From: an uncultured Oscillospiraceae bacterium
Lineage (GTDB): Bacteria; Bacillota; Clostridia; Oscillospirales; Oscillospiraceae
DNA: 55,885 bases
Direction of reading: 5' to 3'
Assembly: GCA_947629775.1 (NCBI GenBank)
Contig: CANRFA010000003.1
Span: 112,098-167,982 of the forward strand
Shown: positions 8,033 to 16,656 of the stretch, piece after piece
Layout of the letters: each line of letters begins with the position of its first letter
Numbering within the stretch: position 1 is the first letter of the stretch
The notes under the pieces: generated by a model
Databases searched by the model: none
What the model was told of the DNA's origin: nothing
The model's input: the letters and a program-made list of their open reading frames with translations, nothing else
Position numbers and translations under genes: made by a program

Positions 8033-9037
8033 TCATGGATCATCGTCTTCGCCGAACACGCCGTCAATCACGTCGTCGGCTTCCTGATCGTTCGCTGTGA
8101 CGTCTTCTGCCACGTCCACAGCGTCTACGTAAATGGTGCCGTCCGGCAGCACCTGGATATTGTCGCCAATCTTGACCACGCCCAGTGTCTCTCTGGTGGC
8201 AATCGCAAGCGTAGGCACAACACTGGAGTCATCCGGACTGCCTGGGAAGAACATCTGGAGGGAGCCGGTCAGGGCGTCTGACGGCGCTTCCACCGTAAAG
8301 AACCGGACGCTGCCATCATGGCACTCCGCCGTAGGAGCGAATCCGCACTTGGCTGCTGCGTCCAAGCTGGACACATCCAGCGCCAGGTAGGGAGTGCCAG
8401 CCTCCGTGGACACATCCACCGTAACGTCCCTGTAGAGATTGTAGCCGGAGCTTCCGGCCTCTTCCCAGCTGACCCAACCCTCTTTCGGGATTGTGATCTG
8501 CTCCGTAATGGCGTGGCAGATTTCGCCCGTCAGGGCATTGTGGATCAGCGTGGTAATGATTGTCTGAGCGTCCTGCGAGGTCAGGAACGCATTGGTATCG
8601 TACAGAAGCTGGACCTTTGCATCCGTAGCCAGTACGATGGTGATTGGATACCGCCGGATATCCACCCGGTTCTCTTTGAACGCAGATACCGGCTGCGGGG
8701 AATCGCCCAGGGTGGCATAGTACAGCAGGCACTCTTCCTGCCGGTCCGTTTTGGCATAGACACCGAACTCTCTGAGCCAGAAGCTCTCCTTCAGCCCGCC
8801 GTTCATGTCGTTCCGGTACTCGACTGTCATATACAGTCTGCCGTTCTCCGCTACCGGGATCGTGGAAGATGCAGCGCATTTTGGTTCCGCCAGGTCAGTC
8901 ATATCCATGACCGTCTTTCCTTCCGGGACAGAGCCGGTGCCAACCATGATCTTTGTGAACTGTATGGTCTCACCGGCAATCAGGCTGGTAATCAGGTTGA
9001 TTCCGGCTACGGTTACAGTTCCGCCGTAGTAACTCAC
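8033..9037 (-). CDS. Tail-collar fibre protein (proximal fibre)
   Basis: The 334-residue protein starts with GTG at 9037 behind AAGGAGGTC. Its N-terminal 150 residues match the phage tail-collar fibre pattern: GTVTVAGINLITS, a 'FTKIMVGTGSVPEG' segment, 'WLREFGVYAKT', and a following 'ITIVLATDAKVQLLYD'. This domain attaches fibres to the baseplate in P2- and Mu-like contractile tails. The C-terminus ends in an acidic, Asp-rich tail. It follows the baseplate genes, as expected. Confidence 0.88.
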   Translation of the reverse strand: MSYYGGTVTVAGINLITSLIAGETIQFTKIMVGTGSVPEGKTVMDMTDLAEPKCAASSTIPVAENGRLYMTVEYRNDMNGGLKESFWLREFGVYAKTDRQEECLLYYATLGDSPQPVSAFKENRVDIRRYPITIVLATDAKVQLLYDTNAFLTSQDAQTIITTLIHNALTGEICHAITEQITIPKEGWVSWEEAGSSGYNLYRDVTVDVSTEAGTPYLALDVSSLDAAAKCGFAPTAECHDGSVRFFTVEAPSDALTGSLQMFFPGSPDDSSVVPTLAIATRETLGVVKIGDNIQVLPDGTIYVDAVDVAEDVTANDQEADDVIDGVFGEDDDP

Positions 9038-9055
9038 ACTTTAAGACCTCCTTAC

Positions 9056-9889
9056 TTAGAATTGGGAAACGTCTCCGATGGGTGTCTCCATGATACTGTA
9101 GCCCAGTCCTTCAAAGGACGGGAAGTCCTGCTCCACCGGCGGAGATGGAAACGGTCTGTTCTCCGCCAGGTTGAGGAGGTCACTTTTGACTTCGACCTCT
9201 GCCGTATAGTCGATGTCACGTTCCTGCTGTGGCAGGGGTTCGATCGACTCGTTCAGGAACCCCGACCGCAGAAACAGCCCTGTATCGTAATCAATATCAC
9301 GCTCAAACCATGGGAGAGTGCCTTCCGCCACGTTAAGGAAGCCTGTTACGACGTACACATAGGCCGGAGGCATCTCCGTCTTTGTCCTTGCGTACAGCCG
9401 AAACCCAACACCCGCAGCCCGTATGATGGGCATATCCATCAATGGCCGGGTATCCACCCAGCCGTCCATCTCGCCGGTATCGAAGATCATACAGGCGGGA
9501 ATATTCGGGTCTTCACTGTAGTACAGAGGCCGGTCCCAGAATATCCGCAGCCCCTTGTACACGTCAGCGTAGGTGGTATGGTTGGTGTTCTTCCAGATCT
9601 TATATATCAGGTAATCCCTGTATCGGTCATCCTCCAGGTAAAAGACGCTTTCAGACAGGCAGGCCAGCACACCGGCTTCGTACCGGCTCAGTACCACGAT
9701 ATCGCCTATCCGGTCCAGCTGTGCGCCCTGGGCCGTCTGAAGGGCTGTCTTATCGTGGACATCCTGGGCAAACTGCTGAATCTCATTCAGCTTCCCGCCC
9801 AGCACGTCCATCAGGGCCTTGATACGGGGCTGGTCTCTGAACTGCTCCGGGAGATCGTTATACAGCTTCTGCCTGTAATCCTCAGCCAT
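9056..9889 (-). CDS. Baseplate / tail protein (DUF2612-like, P2 gpI position)
   Basis: ATG 9889 (MAEDYRQKLYNDLPEQF) has GAGGTGG upstream and overlaps the end of the baseplate J gene by 8 nt. The 277-residue protein has an N-terminal 'LPEQFRDQPRIKALMDVLGGKLNEIQQF' type helix pair and an 'LDRIGDIV' segment common to phage proteins that follow baseplate J and complete the baseplate-fibre junction. Its role is structural. The exact family assignment is from memory of the pattern. Confidence 0.82.
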   Translation of the reverse strand: MAEDYRQKLYNDLPEQFRDQPRIKALMDVLGGKLNEIQQFAQDVHDKTALQTAQGAQLDRIGDIVVLSRYEAGVLACLSESVFYLEDDRYRDYLIYKIWKNTNHTTYADVYKGLRIFWDRPLYYSEDPNIPACMIFDTGEMDGWVDTRPLMDMPIIRAAGVGFRLYARTKTEMPPAYVYVVTGFLNVAEGTLPWFERDIDYDTGLFLRSGFLNESIEPLPQQERDIDYTAEVEVKSDLLNLAENRPFPSPPVEQDFPSFEGLGYSIMETPIGDVSQF

Positions 9890-11321
9890 CGAGCACCACC
9901 TCAATCCGGCTCACGTCCGTCCGGGCTATCTCCCGTTCGTCAATGGCTATGCTCCTGGCCTCATACTCCGCCGGTTTCGCCTCGCCCTCCGTAGGAGTGG
10001 CATAGAGCTGGATATCCAGATAGTCCACGCCGGGGACTTCCGGCAGGAACTTCTGCGGAATCACATCCTCGCCAGCGCTCAGCTTCGTTACCCCGGCCTC
10101 CAGCTGCTCCTTGATCATTTCCACGTAGTTTGTGGGCAACTGTACCGTCTTGCTCCTGGTAACTCCCACGTGGAACCAGACATAGACCGGTTTCGGGCGG
10201 TTGAACCGGACCGGGATCTTCTCGCCGTAGTTGCCTATGATCTCCACCACGGTATCTCCGTAGGTGTTGATCCCGGCAGCTTTCGTGTCCCAGATGACCT
10301 GGGCGATCTCCGCTTCGTCTCCGCCATCCGCTACCACTTCCACGCTGTGCGGGTATCTGCCCTTCTCGTCCACCTCATTGCCGTAGTTTTCGTAGACGGA
10401 GCAGGTGGTAACACCCTGCACGTGCTTCAGAATAGCCGACCGGATGGATTCGATCATGTTGCTGGACCGGTTAAAGATCTTGTCAGCGTAGGACTGCCGG
10501 AGCTCTTCATCCGTCTCCGTCAGCCGTCCGGCGATATAGCTGCCTACATTGACTACGCTGTCCAGCCCGCCTACCGCCTTCACAATCTGCGTAATGACGC
10601 CCGGCGGGATGAAAATGTCTCCAACCTCTTCCGTACCGAAGGTCACAACGCTGCCTACCGTCTCCGTTGTCAGATTTTCGGACAATACCAGCTCATGATT
10701 CGTGATTTCGCTGTGACATTCGAGGACAATTGTCGTGCCTTCCAGCGTGACATTGAAATCCTCATTCAGGATACAGTCCGCCAGCTTCTGCATATTCACC
10801 GCCAGGTCCGCATCCGGGTCCGGTTCGCAGGTATACAGCTCCGTATCGATGGCGACCGCCAGGGCGGATACCAGCTTCGTTGTCGTAGAGATGATAGCCG
10901 CTTTATTGAACTTCTGCCGGGTAATCATGGCGTCTTCTTCAATCGTCAGGTTCGTCCTGGGATTGGTGTCCGAAGCGATCATGGTTCCGGCGGGCAGTAC
11001 TGTCCCATCCTCCCCGGTGCAGAGGATTCTGTAATAGCTCTTAGCCGGCTGCTCTCTGGTCGTACCGCCGTACTGGGCTGCATTGTCCAGATTCACGCCC
11101 TCTGCGGTGGATGGATACATGGCGTAGTACAGGGACTCATTCAGCTCCCACAGCTCCGCCAGCCTGTCAGCAAAGTTCGTTATGATAACGTTAATGAATG
11201 ATTCAGGGTCCTGCTGTGTATTGACACCCCACTGCTCCGAGAGCTCTGTGTGTATCTCAGACCGGAGAACGTCCAGCCTCTTTATGTTTGGGCCCTGAAG
11301 GGTAAGCCCGTACTCAGGCAT
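9882..11321 (-). CDS. Baseplate J-like protein
   Basis: The 479-residue protein has the baseplate J layout: a helical N-terminus with 'LWELNESLYYAMYPSTAEGVNLDNAA' and 'PAGTMI', a central beta region, 'GGLDSVVNVGSYIAGRLTETDEELR', and a C-terminal 'TRSIAIDEREIA' type segment. The 'G..ETDEELR..Y' motif is characteristic. It forms wedge segments of contractile-tail baseplates. GGAGGAGATT precedes ATG 11321, and the gene overlaps the upstream gp25-like gene by 40 nt. Confidence 0.93.
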   Translation of the reverse strand: MPEYGLTLQGPNIKRLDVLRSEIHTELSEQWGVNTQQDPESFINVIITNFADRLAELWELNESLYYAMYPSTAEGVNLDNAAQYGGTTREQPAKSYYRILCTGEDGTVLPAGTMIASDTNPRTNLTIEEDAMITRQKFNKAAIISTTTKLVSALAVAIDTELYTCEPDPDADLAVNMQKLADCILNEDFNVTLEGTTIVLECHSEITNHELVLSENLTTETVGSVVTFGTEEVGDIFIPPGVITQIVKAVGGLDSVVNVGSYIAGRLTETDEELRQSYADKIFNRSSNMIESIRSAILKHVQGVTTCSVYENYGNEVDEKGRYPHSVEVVADGGDEAEIAQVIWDTKAAGINTYGDTVVEIIGNYGEKIPVRFNRPKPVYVWFHVGVTRSKTVQLPTNYVEMIKEQLEAGVTKLSAGEDVIPQKFLPEVPGVDYLDIQLYATPTEGEAKPAEYEARSIAIDEREIARTDVSRIEVVLDG

Positions 11322-11668
11322 AGCGCAATCTCCTCCTCGTACTCTTCTTCGCCAATTGTGAAGGTAAAGGTAAATACCGCCGTCCTGTCCCGGCGGTTAT
11401 GGCTGGTTCCGGTAATCGTACAGGAGGTTACGCCCTCCACGCTCATAACCTCTTCCCGTATGCGGGTGCGGATTTTGGGGATGTTCGGGTTCTTTATCAG
11501 GACGGACTCAAACCAGGGGAATCCCAGGCTTGGCCCCAGCCTCCACTCGTCAAACAGCCACAGCAGGTGGATCTTCACTTCCTGCCGGATACTGTCCGTC
11601 AGCCGGATATCCCCTCTGCTCTCGTCAATCCAGATGTCTCCATGCTCGTCCAGCAGAATATCCGCCAT
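11282..11668 (-). CDS. gp25/W-like baseplate wedge protein
   Basis: The 128-residue protein (ATG 11668 chosen over GTG 11674 because GGGAGG spacing is 8 versus 2 nt) has the small baseplate wedge arrangement: 'D..ESRGDIRLTDSIRQEVKIHLLWLFDEWRLGPSLGFPW' followed by 'IRTRIREEVMSVEGVTS'. These features match GPW/gp25- or DUF2634-type proteins encoded just before baseplate J. It is a structural component of the baseplate wedge. Confidence 0.88.
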   Translation of the reverse strand: MADILLDEHGDIWIDESRGDIRLTDSIRQEVKIHLLWLFDEWRLGPSLGFPWFESVLIKNPNIPKIRTRIREEVMSVEGVTSCTITGTSHNRRDRTAVFTFTFTIGEEEYEEEIALCLSTGLPFRAQT

Positions 11669-11687
11669 ACGCACCGCCTCCCTTCTG

Positions 11688-12029
11688 TCAGCCTCCTATA
11701 TACACGTCAGCGCTCCCCTGCACGATCTCGCCCGTCCCACTGTGTGGGCTCAGGGCGTCTCCCAGCCTGCTGGCCGGGATCCCATTCACAAAAACACTGC
11801 CGGACCCCCTGGCCACCTTTCCGTTGCTGGACCCGCAGCAGGCGTCTCTCTCCACGGTAACACTTCCTATGTGGGCTGCTCCCAGCCTGTTAATGAATAC
11901 GTTGCCGGAGCAGTTGGAGATGATCTCTCCGTCAAACGGGAGCGGACCGTGGGGCGGATCATCATGCCCGCTGTGCTCTCCCGCAGTCGTACCCCGCACA
12001 GCGTCGCCCATTCTCGATGCCGGTGGCAT
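11688..12029 (-). CDS. PAAR-domain spike-tip protein
   Basis: ATG 12029 (MPPASRMGDAVRGTT) follows AAAGAGGTG and gives 113 residues. 'MPPASRMGDAV', 'SGNVFINRLGAAHIG' and 'GSVFVNGIPASRLGD' are PAAR repeats, each pairing a glycine-asparagine turn with an 'A.R.GD' turn. PAAR proteins cap the membrane-piercing spike of contractile tails and often bind a metal ion through His and Cys residues; His and two adjacent Cys are present. Lies between methyltransferase and baseplate genes. Confidence 0.9.
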   Translation of the reverse strand: MPPASRMGDAVRGTTAGEHSGHDDPPHGPLPFDGEIISNCSGNVFINRLGAAHIGSVTVERDACCGSSNGKVARGSGSVFVNGIPASRLGDALSPHSGTGEIVQGSADVYIGG

Positions 12030-12033
12030 GGCT

Positions 12034-12804
12034 TCACCTCTTTGCTTTCCCTTGCTGGGCCTTACCAGGCCCATTCACACGCCTGCGGATGGCATTAGAG
12101 ATCCGGAGCGCTGCGGAATCGTAGTACCCGGAGTCCAGCTCGATCCCGATAAAGTCTCTGCCCGTCTCGATGGCAGCTACCCCGGTGGATCCGCTGCCCA
12201 TGAACGGATCGAACACGGTCCCACCCTCCTTGCAGATGGCGAGTATCTTCCGGAGCAGAGGGACTGGTTTCTCGGTCTGATGATGCTTCTGCCCTGTGGA
12301 CACAGACTTAACATGATAGCAGCCGGGCAGATTCTTGCATCCGGGGTAGGGTTTCCCTCCGGACTCCCCGTTGGAGCCCCAGACAATGTACTCGCAGTCG
12401 TTCCGAAAGCGGTCCGGGTTGGGCCTGCTGATCCCCTTGTCCCATACAACGATCCCACGCCAGACCCAGCCAGCCATCTGGAAGGCGTCCGTCATGGCCG
12501 GGAGGTTGCGCCAGTCAATGAAAACAGCGCAGATCGCCCCATTCCTGCAGACGGACCGGAACCTGCTCAGGCACATCCGCATGAATTCGGTAAACGAGCG
12601 CTGATCCATATTGTCTCCGGAGAAACTCTGGAATCTGGCAGCGCCGTTGTAATCCTCGCTGGTATACTTGCTCCTTGTGCTGGCCTTACGACTGCCCGAG
12701 AACAGCCCTCCGCTGCTGTATGGCGGATCGCAGAGCACCATATCGACTCCCCGGATCCCGGCCCGTTCGATTACCTCCAGGCAATCTCCTTTATACAGTT
12801 GCAT
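12034..12804 (-). CDS. DNA methyltransferase (N6-adenine/N4-cytosine, beta class)
   Basis: The 256-residue protein carries motif IV as CDPPYSSGG near residue 25 and the SAM-binding motif I as FDPFMGSGSTG near residue 205, with 'HQTEKPVPLL' just before it. This order (IV then I) is the beta class of amino-methyltransferases. No partner nuclease is adjacent. It is the last of three consecutive methyltransferase genes inside the baseplate module, and probably protects phage DNA from host restriction or alters gene regulation. Confidence 0.92.
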   Translation of the reverse strand: MQLYKGDCLEVIERAGIRGVDMVLCDPPYSSGGLFSGSRKASTRSKYTSEDYNGAARFQSFSGDNMDQRSFTEFMRMCLSRFRSVCRNGAICAVFIDWRNLPAMTDAFQMAGWVWRGIVVWDKGISRPNPDRFRNDCEYIVWGSNGESGGKPYPGCKNLPGCYHVKSVSTGQKHHQTEKPVPLLRKILAICKEGGTVFDPFMGSGSTGVAAIETGRDFIGIELDSGYYDSAALRISNAIRRRVNGPGKAQQGKAKR

Positions 12805-12814
12805 ACGATCACCT

Positions 12815-13057
12815 CTACAGGGGGATACCCTCCAGGAGCGCCCGGTCCTCCAGGCAGCTGAGGTAATCGTACATAACCCGCATCTGATCTTTGAACAGGG
12901 CCTTGCTGGCCTTGGAGACGGAATCCGGATCCTCCTCCAGCTTTTCCAGCATCTCCTCCAGCTTCTCGTAGCGGATCCGGGCCTGCCAGTACTCAGCCTG
13001 GAACCGGTCCTCCCACTTTTCCGACAGCATCATGTCTACCGTTTCTTCCAGCGTCAT
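12815..13057 (-). CDS. Small helical protein between methyltransferases, unknown function
   Basis: This 80-residue protein is highly charged and helical (KWEDRFQAEYWQARIRYEKL) and overlaps the upstream methyltransferase by 65 nt. It does not match a family I can name with certainty. Small proteins like this often sit beside phage methyltransferases, but no function can be read from the sequence. Confidence 0.7.
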   Translation of the reverse strand: MTLEETVDMMLSEKWEDRFQAEYWQARIRYEKLEEMLEKLEEDPDSVSKASKALFKDQMRVMYDYLSCLEDRALLEGIPL

Positions 13058-13817
13058 TTGAACGAACCTCCCTGGCCCCCAGGATTCGCCTGGAGGCGAT
13101 TACAAAGTATTTTGGGTCGAGCTCCATCCCTATGAAGTCCCGCCCGGTGTTTACGCAGGCTACGCCCGTAGAACCGCTCCCCATGCAGTTGTCCAATACG
13201 AGCTGTCGCCTGCTTGTGTATGTGCGAATGAGATACTCCAGAAGCTCTACCGGCTTCTGCGACGGATGCAGCCTGCCATTGGTGGGAAGGCCAAACCGCA
13301 GGATACTGGTGGGGTATCCGGCGCTCTGCTGCACAAATTCGGTCTTATGCGACGGCCTCACGGAGTATACGGAGTCCGGCTTGTTCAGCGCCCTGTGGAC
13401 CTGCCTGTTCACCCTGGTCAGCCCCTGCGGGTTGTAGGGCATCCGCTTGTCAGCCAGCAGATTGGCATGGCCTATGCTCCCTCCCGAGAACACGGATATG
13501 TGCTCGTGGGCCCGCATAGGCATATTCTTCGCATGGAAATAGTTCGTAGGCGCAGGCTTCTCCCAGATCCAGTCGTACTTGTAGAGGTCCATGGCCTCCA
13601 TCCGCAGACAGGTGGAAAACGGCTCCGCCCCAAACAGACAGATGACGCCACATGGCTTTATCAGGCGTCTGTACTCCGCCCAGAGCTCTTTGATGGGAAT
13701 CACACTGTCCCAGCTGCACGCCGTTGTCCCGTATGGGAGGTCGCACAGGATGAGATCCACAGACTGATCCGCCAGCCGGGGCATCAGCTCCAGGCAGTCA
13801 CCCTTGAGCAGTCGCAC
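12993..13817 (-). CDS. DNA methyltransferase (beta class, DLPY variant)
   Basis: GTG 13817 is chosen as start because GAGGAGG lies just upstream and the conserved 'LLKGDCLELM' opening follows at once; the in-frame extension to 13880 runs inside the preceding gene. The 274-residue product has motif IV as CDLPYGTT and motif I as DNCMGSGSTGVACV, with 'HPSQKPVELLEYLI' between. DLPY in place of DPPY is a known natural variant. It is closely related to the gene upstream, which suggests duplication. Confidence 0.9.
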   Translation of the reverse strand: MRLLKGDCLELMPRLADQSVDLILCDLPYGTTACSWDSVIPIKELWAEYRRLIKPCGVICLFGAEPFSTCLRMEAMDLYKYDWIWEKPAPTNYFHAKNMPMRAHEHISVFSGGSIGHANLLADKRMPYNPQGLTRVNRQVHRALNKPDSVYSVRPSHKTEFVQQSAGYPTSILRFGLPTNGRLHPSQKPVELLEYLIRTYTSRRQLVLDNCMGSGSTGVACVNTGRDFIGMELDPKYFVIASRRILGAREVRSNDAGRNGRHDAVGKVGGPVPG

Positions 13818-14532
13818 GTTGCGCCTCCTCAATCCGCTTCCGGGCCACATGAAAGTAGCCCGGCTCCAGCTCGAAGCCAATAAACCTGCGCCCCTTATTC
13901 ACGCAGGCCACCCCGGTAGATCCGCTGCCCATGCAGTTATCCAGGACCAGATCCCCCGGATCCGTGAATGTCTCCAGCAGATACTCCAGCAATGGCACAG
14001 GCTTCTGGGTGGGATGCTCGTTCTCGGTGGATGGCACCCCTATGAAGTCCAGAATGTCCGTAGGGAAATAGACGTCATTGATCAGCTCATTCTTCCCATA
14101 GCTGCCATAGCAGCCATTCCGGCCACCAGCTGACCCCTTCTTGCGCATGGGTCCTTTTGTCATAATGGGGTGGAACTTGCACTGCTTCCTGTAGAACACG
14201 GTGATCAGCTCTGTAGTCCTCAGAAACTGCTTATGAGCATTCAGGAAGTTGCGTGTATAGTGCTTGTACCAGACCAGATTGTATTTAAAGTCTTTCAGAT
14301 TGCTCATAACGAGCGAAGATGTAAAGGGTTCGGCGGTAAAGAGCACAATAGGAGCCTCCTCTTTGGCGATCCGGTTGTACTCTTTCCACATACTGCCCAG
14401 GGGCAGCACGGAATCCCACCTGTTTTTGGTCGTTCCATAGGGCGGATCACAGAGGATCATATCCACCGTCCCGTCCGGGATGGATTTCATCAGCTCCATG
14501 CAGTCGCCCCGCTTCAGTGTAACCTGATCCAT
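13798..14532 (-). CDS. DNA methyltransferase (beta class)
   Basis: ATG 14532 (MDQVTLKRGDCMEL) follows GAGGAGG with 7-nt spacing; the in-frame extension to 14577 lies within the upstream gene. The 244-residue protein has motif IV CDPPYGTTKNRWD and motif I DNCMGSGSTGVACV, with 'HPTQKPVPLLEYLL'. Close similarity in both motif blocks to the next methyltransferase points to a tandem duplication with diverged target-recognition regions (about residues 85-165). Confidence 0.92.
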   Translation of the reverse strand: MDQVTLKRGDCMELMKSIPDGTVDMILCDPPYGTTKNRWDSVLPLGSMWKEYNRIAKEEAPIVLFTAEPFTSSLVMSNLKDFKYNLVWYKHYTRNFLNAHKQFLRTTELITVFYRKQCKFHPIMTKGPMRKKGSAGGRNGCYGSYGKNELINDVYFPTDILDFIGVPSTENEHPTQKPVPLLEYLLETFTDPGDLVLDNCMGSGSTGVACVNKGRRFIGFELEPGYFHVARKRIEEAQRATAQG

Positions 14533-14566
14533 CAGATAACCTCCTCGTGCATTCCCCCTGCACGGC

Positions 14567-14866
14567 TTACAGGACACCTTTCCAGCGTTCCCGTATCATT
14601 TCCAGATAGATGCGTGTTTTCTCAATGGCCTCCAGGTGCCTGCCCCCGCAAAAGGGGATCCAGAGGCCCAGCCGGTCCATAGCCTGCTGCCAGGCGAGTT
14701 CGCTCATATCCACATCCAGCATGCTCCCCGCCTCCAGATCGCCAAGGCAGGCCGAAAACGTATACAGCCTGCACATGGCCGGACTCATGTCCAGGAAGGG
14801 GGCGATCTGCTCAGCGGTGGAGCGGATATCAACCAGCAGGTCCAGATCTTCCACAGTACCGTCCAT
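14567..14866 (-). CDS. Small protein upstream of methyltransferases, unknown
   Basis: The 99-residue product starts at ATG 14866 behind GGGAGGAGCGG. It contains 'PFLDMSPAMCRLYTF' and 'WIPFCGGRHLEAIEKTRIYLEMIRE' but no family I recognise. It lies between the spike protein and the methyltransferase genes and may belong to either module. Confidence 0.72.
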   Translation of the reverse strand: MDGTVEDLDLLVDIRSTAEQIAPFLDMSPAMCRLYTFSACLGDLEAGSMLDVDMSELAWQQAMDRLGLWIPFCGGRHLEAIEKTRIYLEMIRERWKGVL

Positions 14867-14880
14867 GACCGCTCCTCCCG

Positions 14881-15435
14881 TCAGTTCAGATTCACGATTC
14901 CTCCGCTGGTCGTAAAGTTTCCATTCACAAAGGTATCCTGGGCGTTAATGACCACCTGCCTGCTGTCCATCTGAATGAGATCCTTCTGGACCTTCAGCCT
15001 GGTCCCTTCCACATCCACAATCACAGCGTTCTCCTGGCAGGCCTCCCGCAGGACGGAAGAGGGGACCGAAAACAGGCCCGGAATACAGATGGCGTTGCTC
15101 AGGTCAAAAGCCAGGTCCGTATCCGTCTCCTGCCCGTACTGCCAGTAGTCCAGGCTCTGCTCCGCAAAGACGATCAGGCATCCGTCTCCCGCCTTTACCG
15201 GGTAGGCCACGGTCGCCTTCTGCCCGTAGCTCTGGGGAATGACAACCGGGACTCCGGTGATCTTGGGGAAGTCCATCCGCTTCCCGGATGGCTGCTTGAA
15301 CTTCATGGTGGGGAGCACATCCGCCAGCCCCTTCACGGGGTCGAACTTTACGATCTTCCCCGGCAGGGCTGTATGGATCCCACGGATCGCTTCGTCTGTG
15401 GCATCTTTCAGTGACTGCACAAACTCCTGTATCAT
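14881..15435 (-). CDS. Baseplate spike protein (Gp138 / gpV-like)
   Basis: The 184-residue protein has the OB-fold pattern of membrane-puncturing spikes: 'HTALPGKIVKFDPVKGLADVLP', a 'VPVVIPQSYGQKATVAYPVKAGDGCLIVFAEQSLDYW' segment and a C-terminal beta-helix-like run ending in 'NGNFTTSGGIVNLN'. These are features of Gp138-family and Mu gp45-like spikes that sit under the tail tube. Its ATG overlaps the stop of the upstream gene (ATGA). Confidence 0.88.
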   Translation of the reverse strand: MIQEFVQSLKDATDEAIRGIHTALPGKIVKFDPVKGLADVLPTMKFKQPSGKRMDFPKITGVPVVIPQSYGQKATVAYPVKAGDGCLIVFAEQSLDYWQYGQETDTDLAFDLSNAICIPGLFSVPSSVLREACQENAVIVDVEGTRLKVQKDLIQMDSRQVVINAQDTFVNGNFTTSGGIVNLN

Positions 15436-16301
15436 GGCTTTACCTCCAGGAGCCGGGCCTTACACAGCCAGTCTCCGCTCTCGTTGTCTCCGTTAATGTC
15501 CAGGGAGTAGACCCTGAAGTATCCGGAGATCTGCCTGCTCTCTACCCTTACAAAGTCATCGATGTTGATGGCTCCATTCATGAAGTACTCCACGTCCCAG
15601 CCAATCTCGTTCTCCTTTCCCTCTTCGCTGGAGGTAATGACAACTCTGGCTGGGGAGCCAACCATGCCGGTCTGGGCCGACAGCAGATACACTTCCTGAT
15701 TCATGGTCCCGCCCGGCTTCTTCACCTGCATAACCCCGTTCTGAAGGCTCCAGGTAAGTCCGCAGCAGGCGCAGCCCTTGGACATGATGTCCTTCGCCTT
15801 GCCCACGTAGCTGTATCCGTTGGTAACATTCGCAAAGGTTGCGTTATAGGAGTAGTTCACGACCACCCCCATCTGCGCTGCCACGTCATCCATAATCTTC
15901 TTCCAGGAAACTACCCCGTCATAGGTGACGGAAACGTAGGTGTCCCGGATATTGACCAGGTTGTCCACGATCTCAATCTCGGTCTTGGTATCCGCATTAT
16001 CCAGCGTCGTAGATACGAAGGATACAACTCCGGCAAAGATAAGGGCGATCCGCTTACCATACCCGGCCCGAAACGAGGCCACGCAGTCTGTGCGATTCAG
16101 GACGGCCAGCTGGGCCGGGCTGAGGTTCCAGAGGCTGACCTTTCCGGTATTCTGAGTCTCCAGATCGCTCTTCTGGAATGAGAAATTGCAATGGATGGCA
16201 GCTCCATGCTCTCCCGAAGGAGCGCCCACTTCAAAGCCGGCCCCGCCCGCCGGACCGGCTGCAAACCTGTACTGCCTGTCAAAGTTCTCCAGATTCGCCA
16301 T
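15432..16301 (-). CDS. Baseplate hub protein
   Basis: The 289-residue protein lies between the Dit/plug genes and the spike gene, the usual place of the hub. It has a beta-rich N-terminus, the segment 'SFQKSDLETQNTGKVSLWNLS', and a 'DTYVSVTYDGVVSWKKIMDDVAAQMGV' helix that matches hub proteins of contractile-tailed phages. It probably forms the trimer from which the tail tube and spike extend. Family naming is by pattern and position. Confidence 0.8.
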   Translation of the reverse strand: MANLENFDRQYRFAAGPAGGAGFEVGAPSGEHGAAIHCNFSFQKSDLETQNTGKVSLWNLSPAQLAVLNRTDCVASFRAGYGKRIALIFAGVVSFVSTTLDNADTKTEIEIVDNLVNIRDTYVSVTYDGVVSWKKIMDDVAAQMGVVVNYSYNATFANVTNGYSYVGKAKDIMSKGCACCGLTWSLQNGVMQVKKPGGTMNQEVYLLSAQTGMVGSPARVVITSSEEGKENEIGWDVEYFMNGAINIDDFVRVESRQISGYFRVYSLDINGDNESGDWLCKARLLEVKP

Positions 16302-16307
16302 CTTCCA

Positions 16308-16652
16308 TCACTCCAATTGGCTCAGGCTGATATAGACGAAGGTGGCCTGGCCCTCTTTGAAAGCGTAGCGCCCTATCCTGGGCAGTCTGGTAATGGCTGC
16401 GAAGGCTCCATCCGGCATATTGAGATGCGTCACGTACAGATTCAGGGCAATGTTAGGCACGATCTTCAGGCCTATGGCAATGGGCTGCTCCAGGGAGTTG
16501 TAAAGGCCAAACGTCCAGCAATCCTCGTACATATTGTAGGTAAACCGGATCGTATACTGCTTCTTATCCAGGGCGATCCTGCTCATGCTGTCGTTCATGT
16601 CCGGGACTTCAATCACGGTATACTCCAGGCTCTCGATATTGTCCGGATCCAT
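16308..16652 (-). CDS. Baseplate plug-type protein (Pam3 gp18-like)
   Basis: ATG 16652 (MDPDNIESLEYTVIEVPD) follows AAGAGGTG and gives 114 residues. The pattern 'YTIRFTYNMYEDCWTFGLYN' with 'PIAIGLKIVPN' resembles the small beta-barrel plug proteins encoded between Dit-like and hub genes in contractile phages. Its likely role is closing or organising the central baseplate hub. Confidence 0.78.
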   Translation of the reverse strand: MDPDNIESLEYTVIEVPDMNDSMSRIALDKKQYTIRFTYNMYEDCWTFGLYNSLEQPIAIGLKIVPNIALNLYVTHLNMPDGAFAAITRLPRIGRYAFKEGQATFVYISLSQLE

Positions 16653-16656
16653 GCTT

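Noticed and set aside
3558-9037. Diversity-generating retroelement acting on fibres
   Set aside because: No reverse transcriptase or template repeat is visible in the window.
12993-13880. Longer start for the middle methyltransferase at 13880
   Set aside because: The extra residues lie inside the upstream gene and the conserved opening follows GTG 13817, which has GAGGAGG before it.
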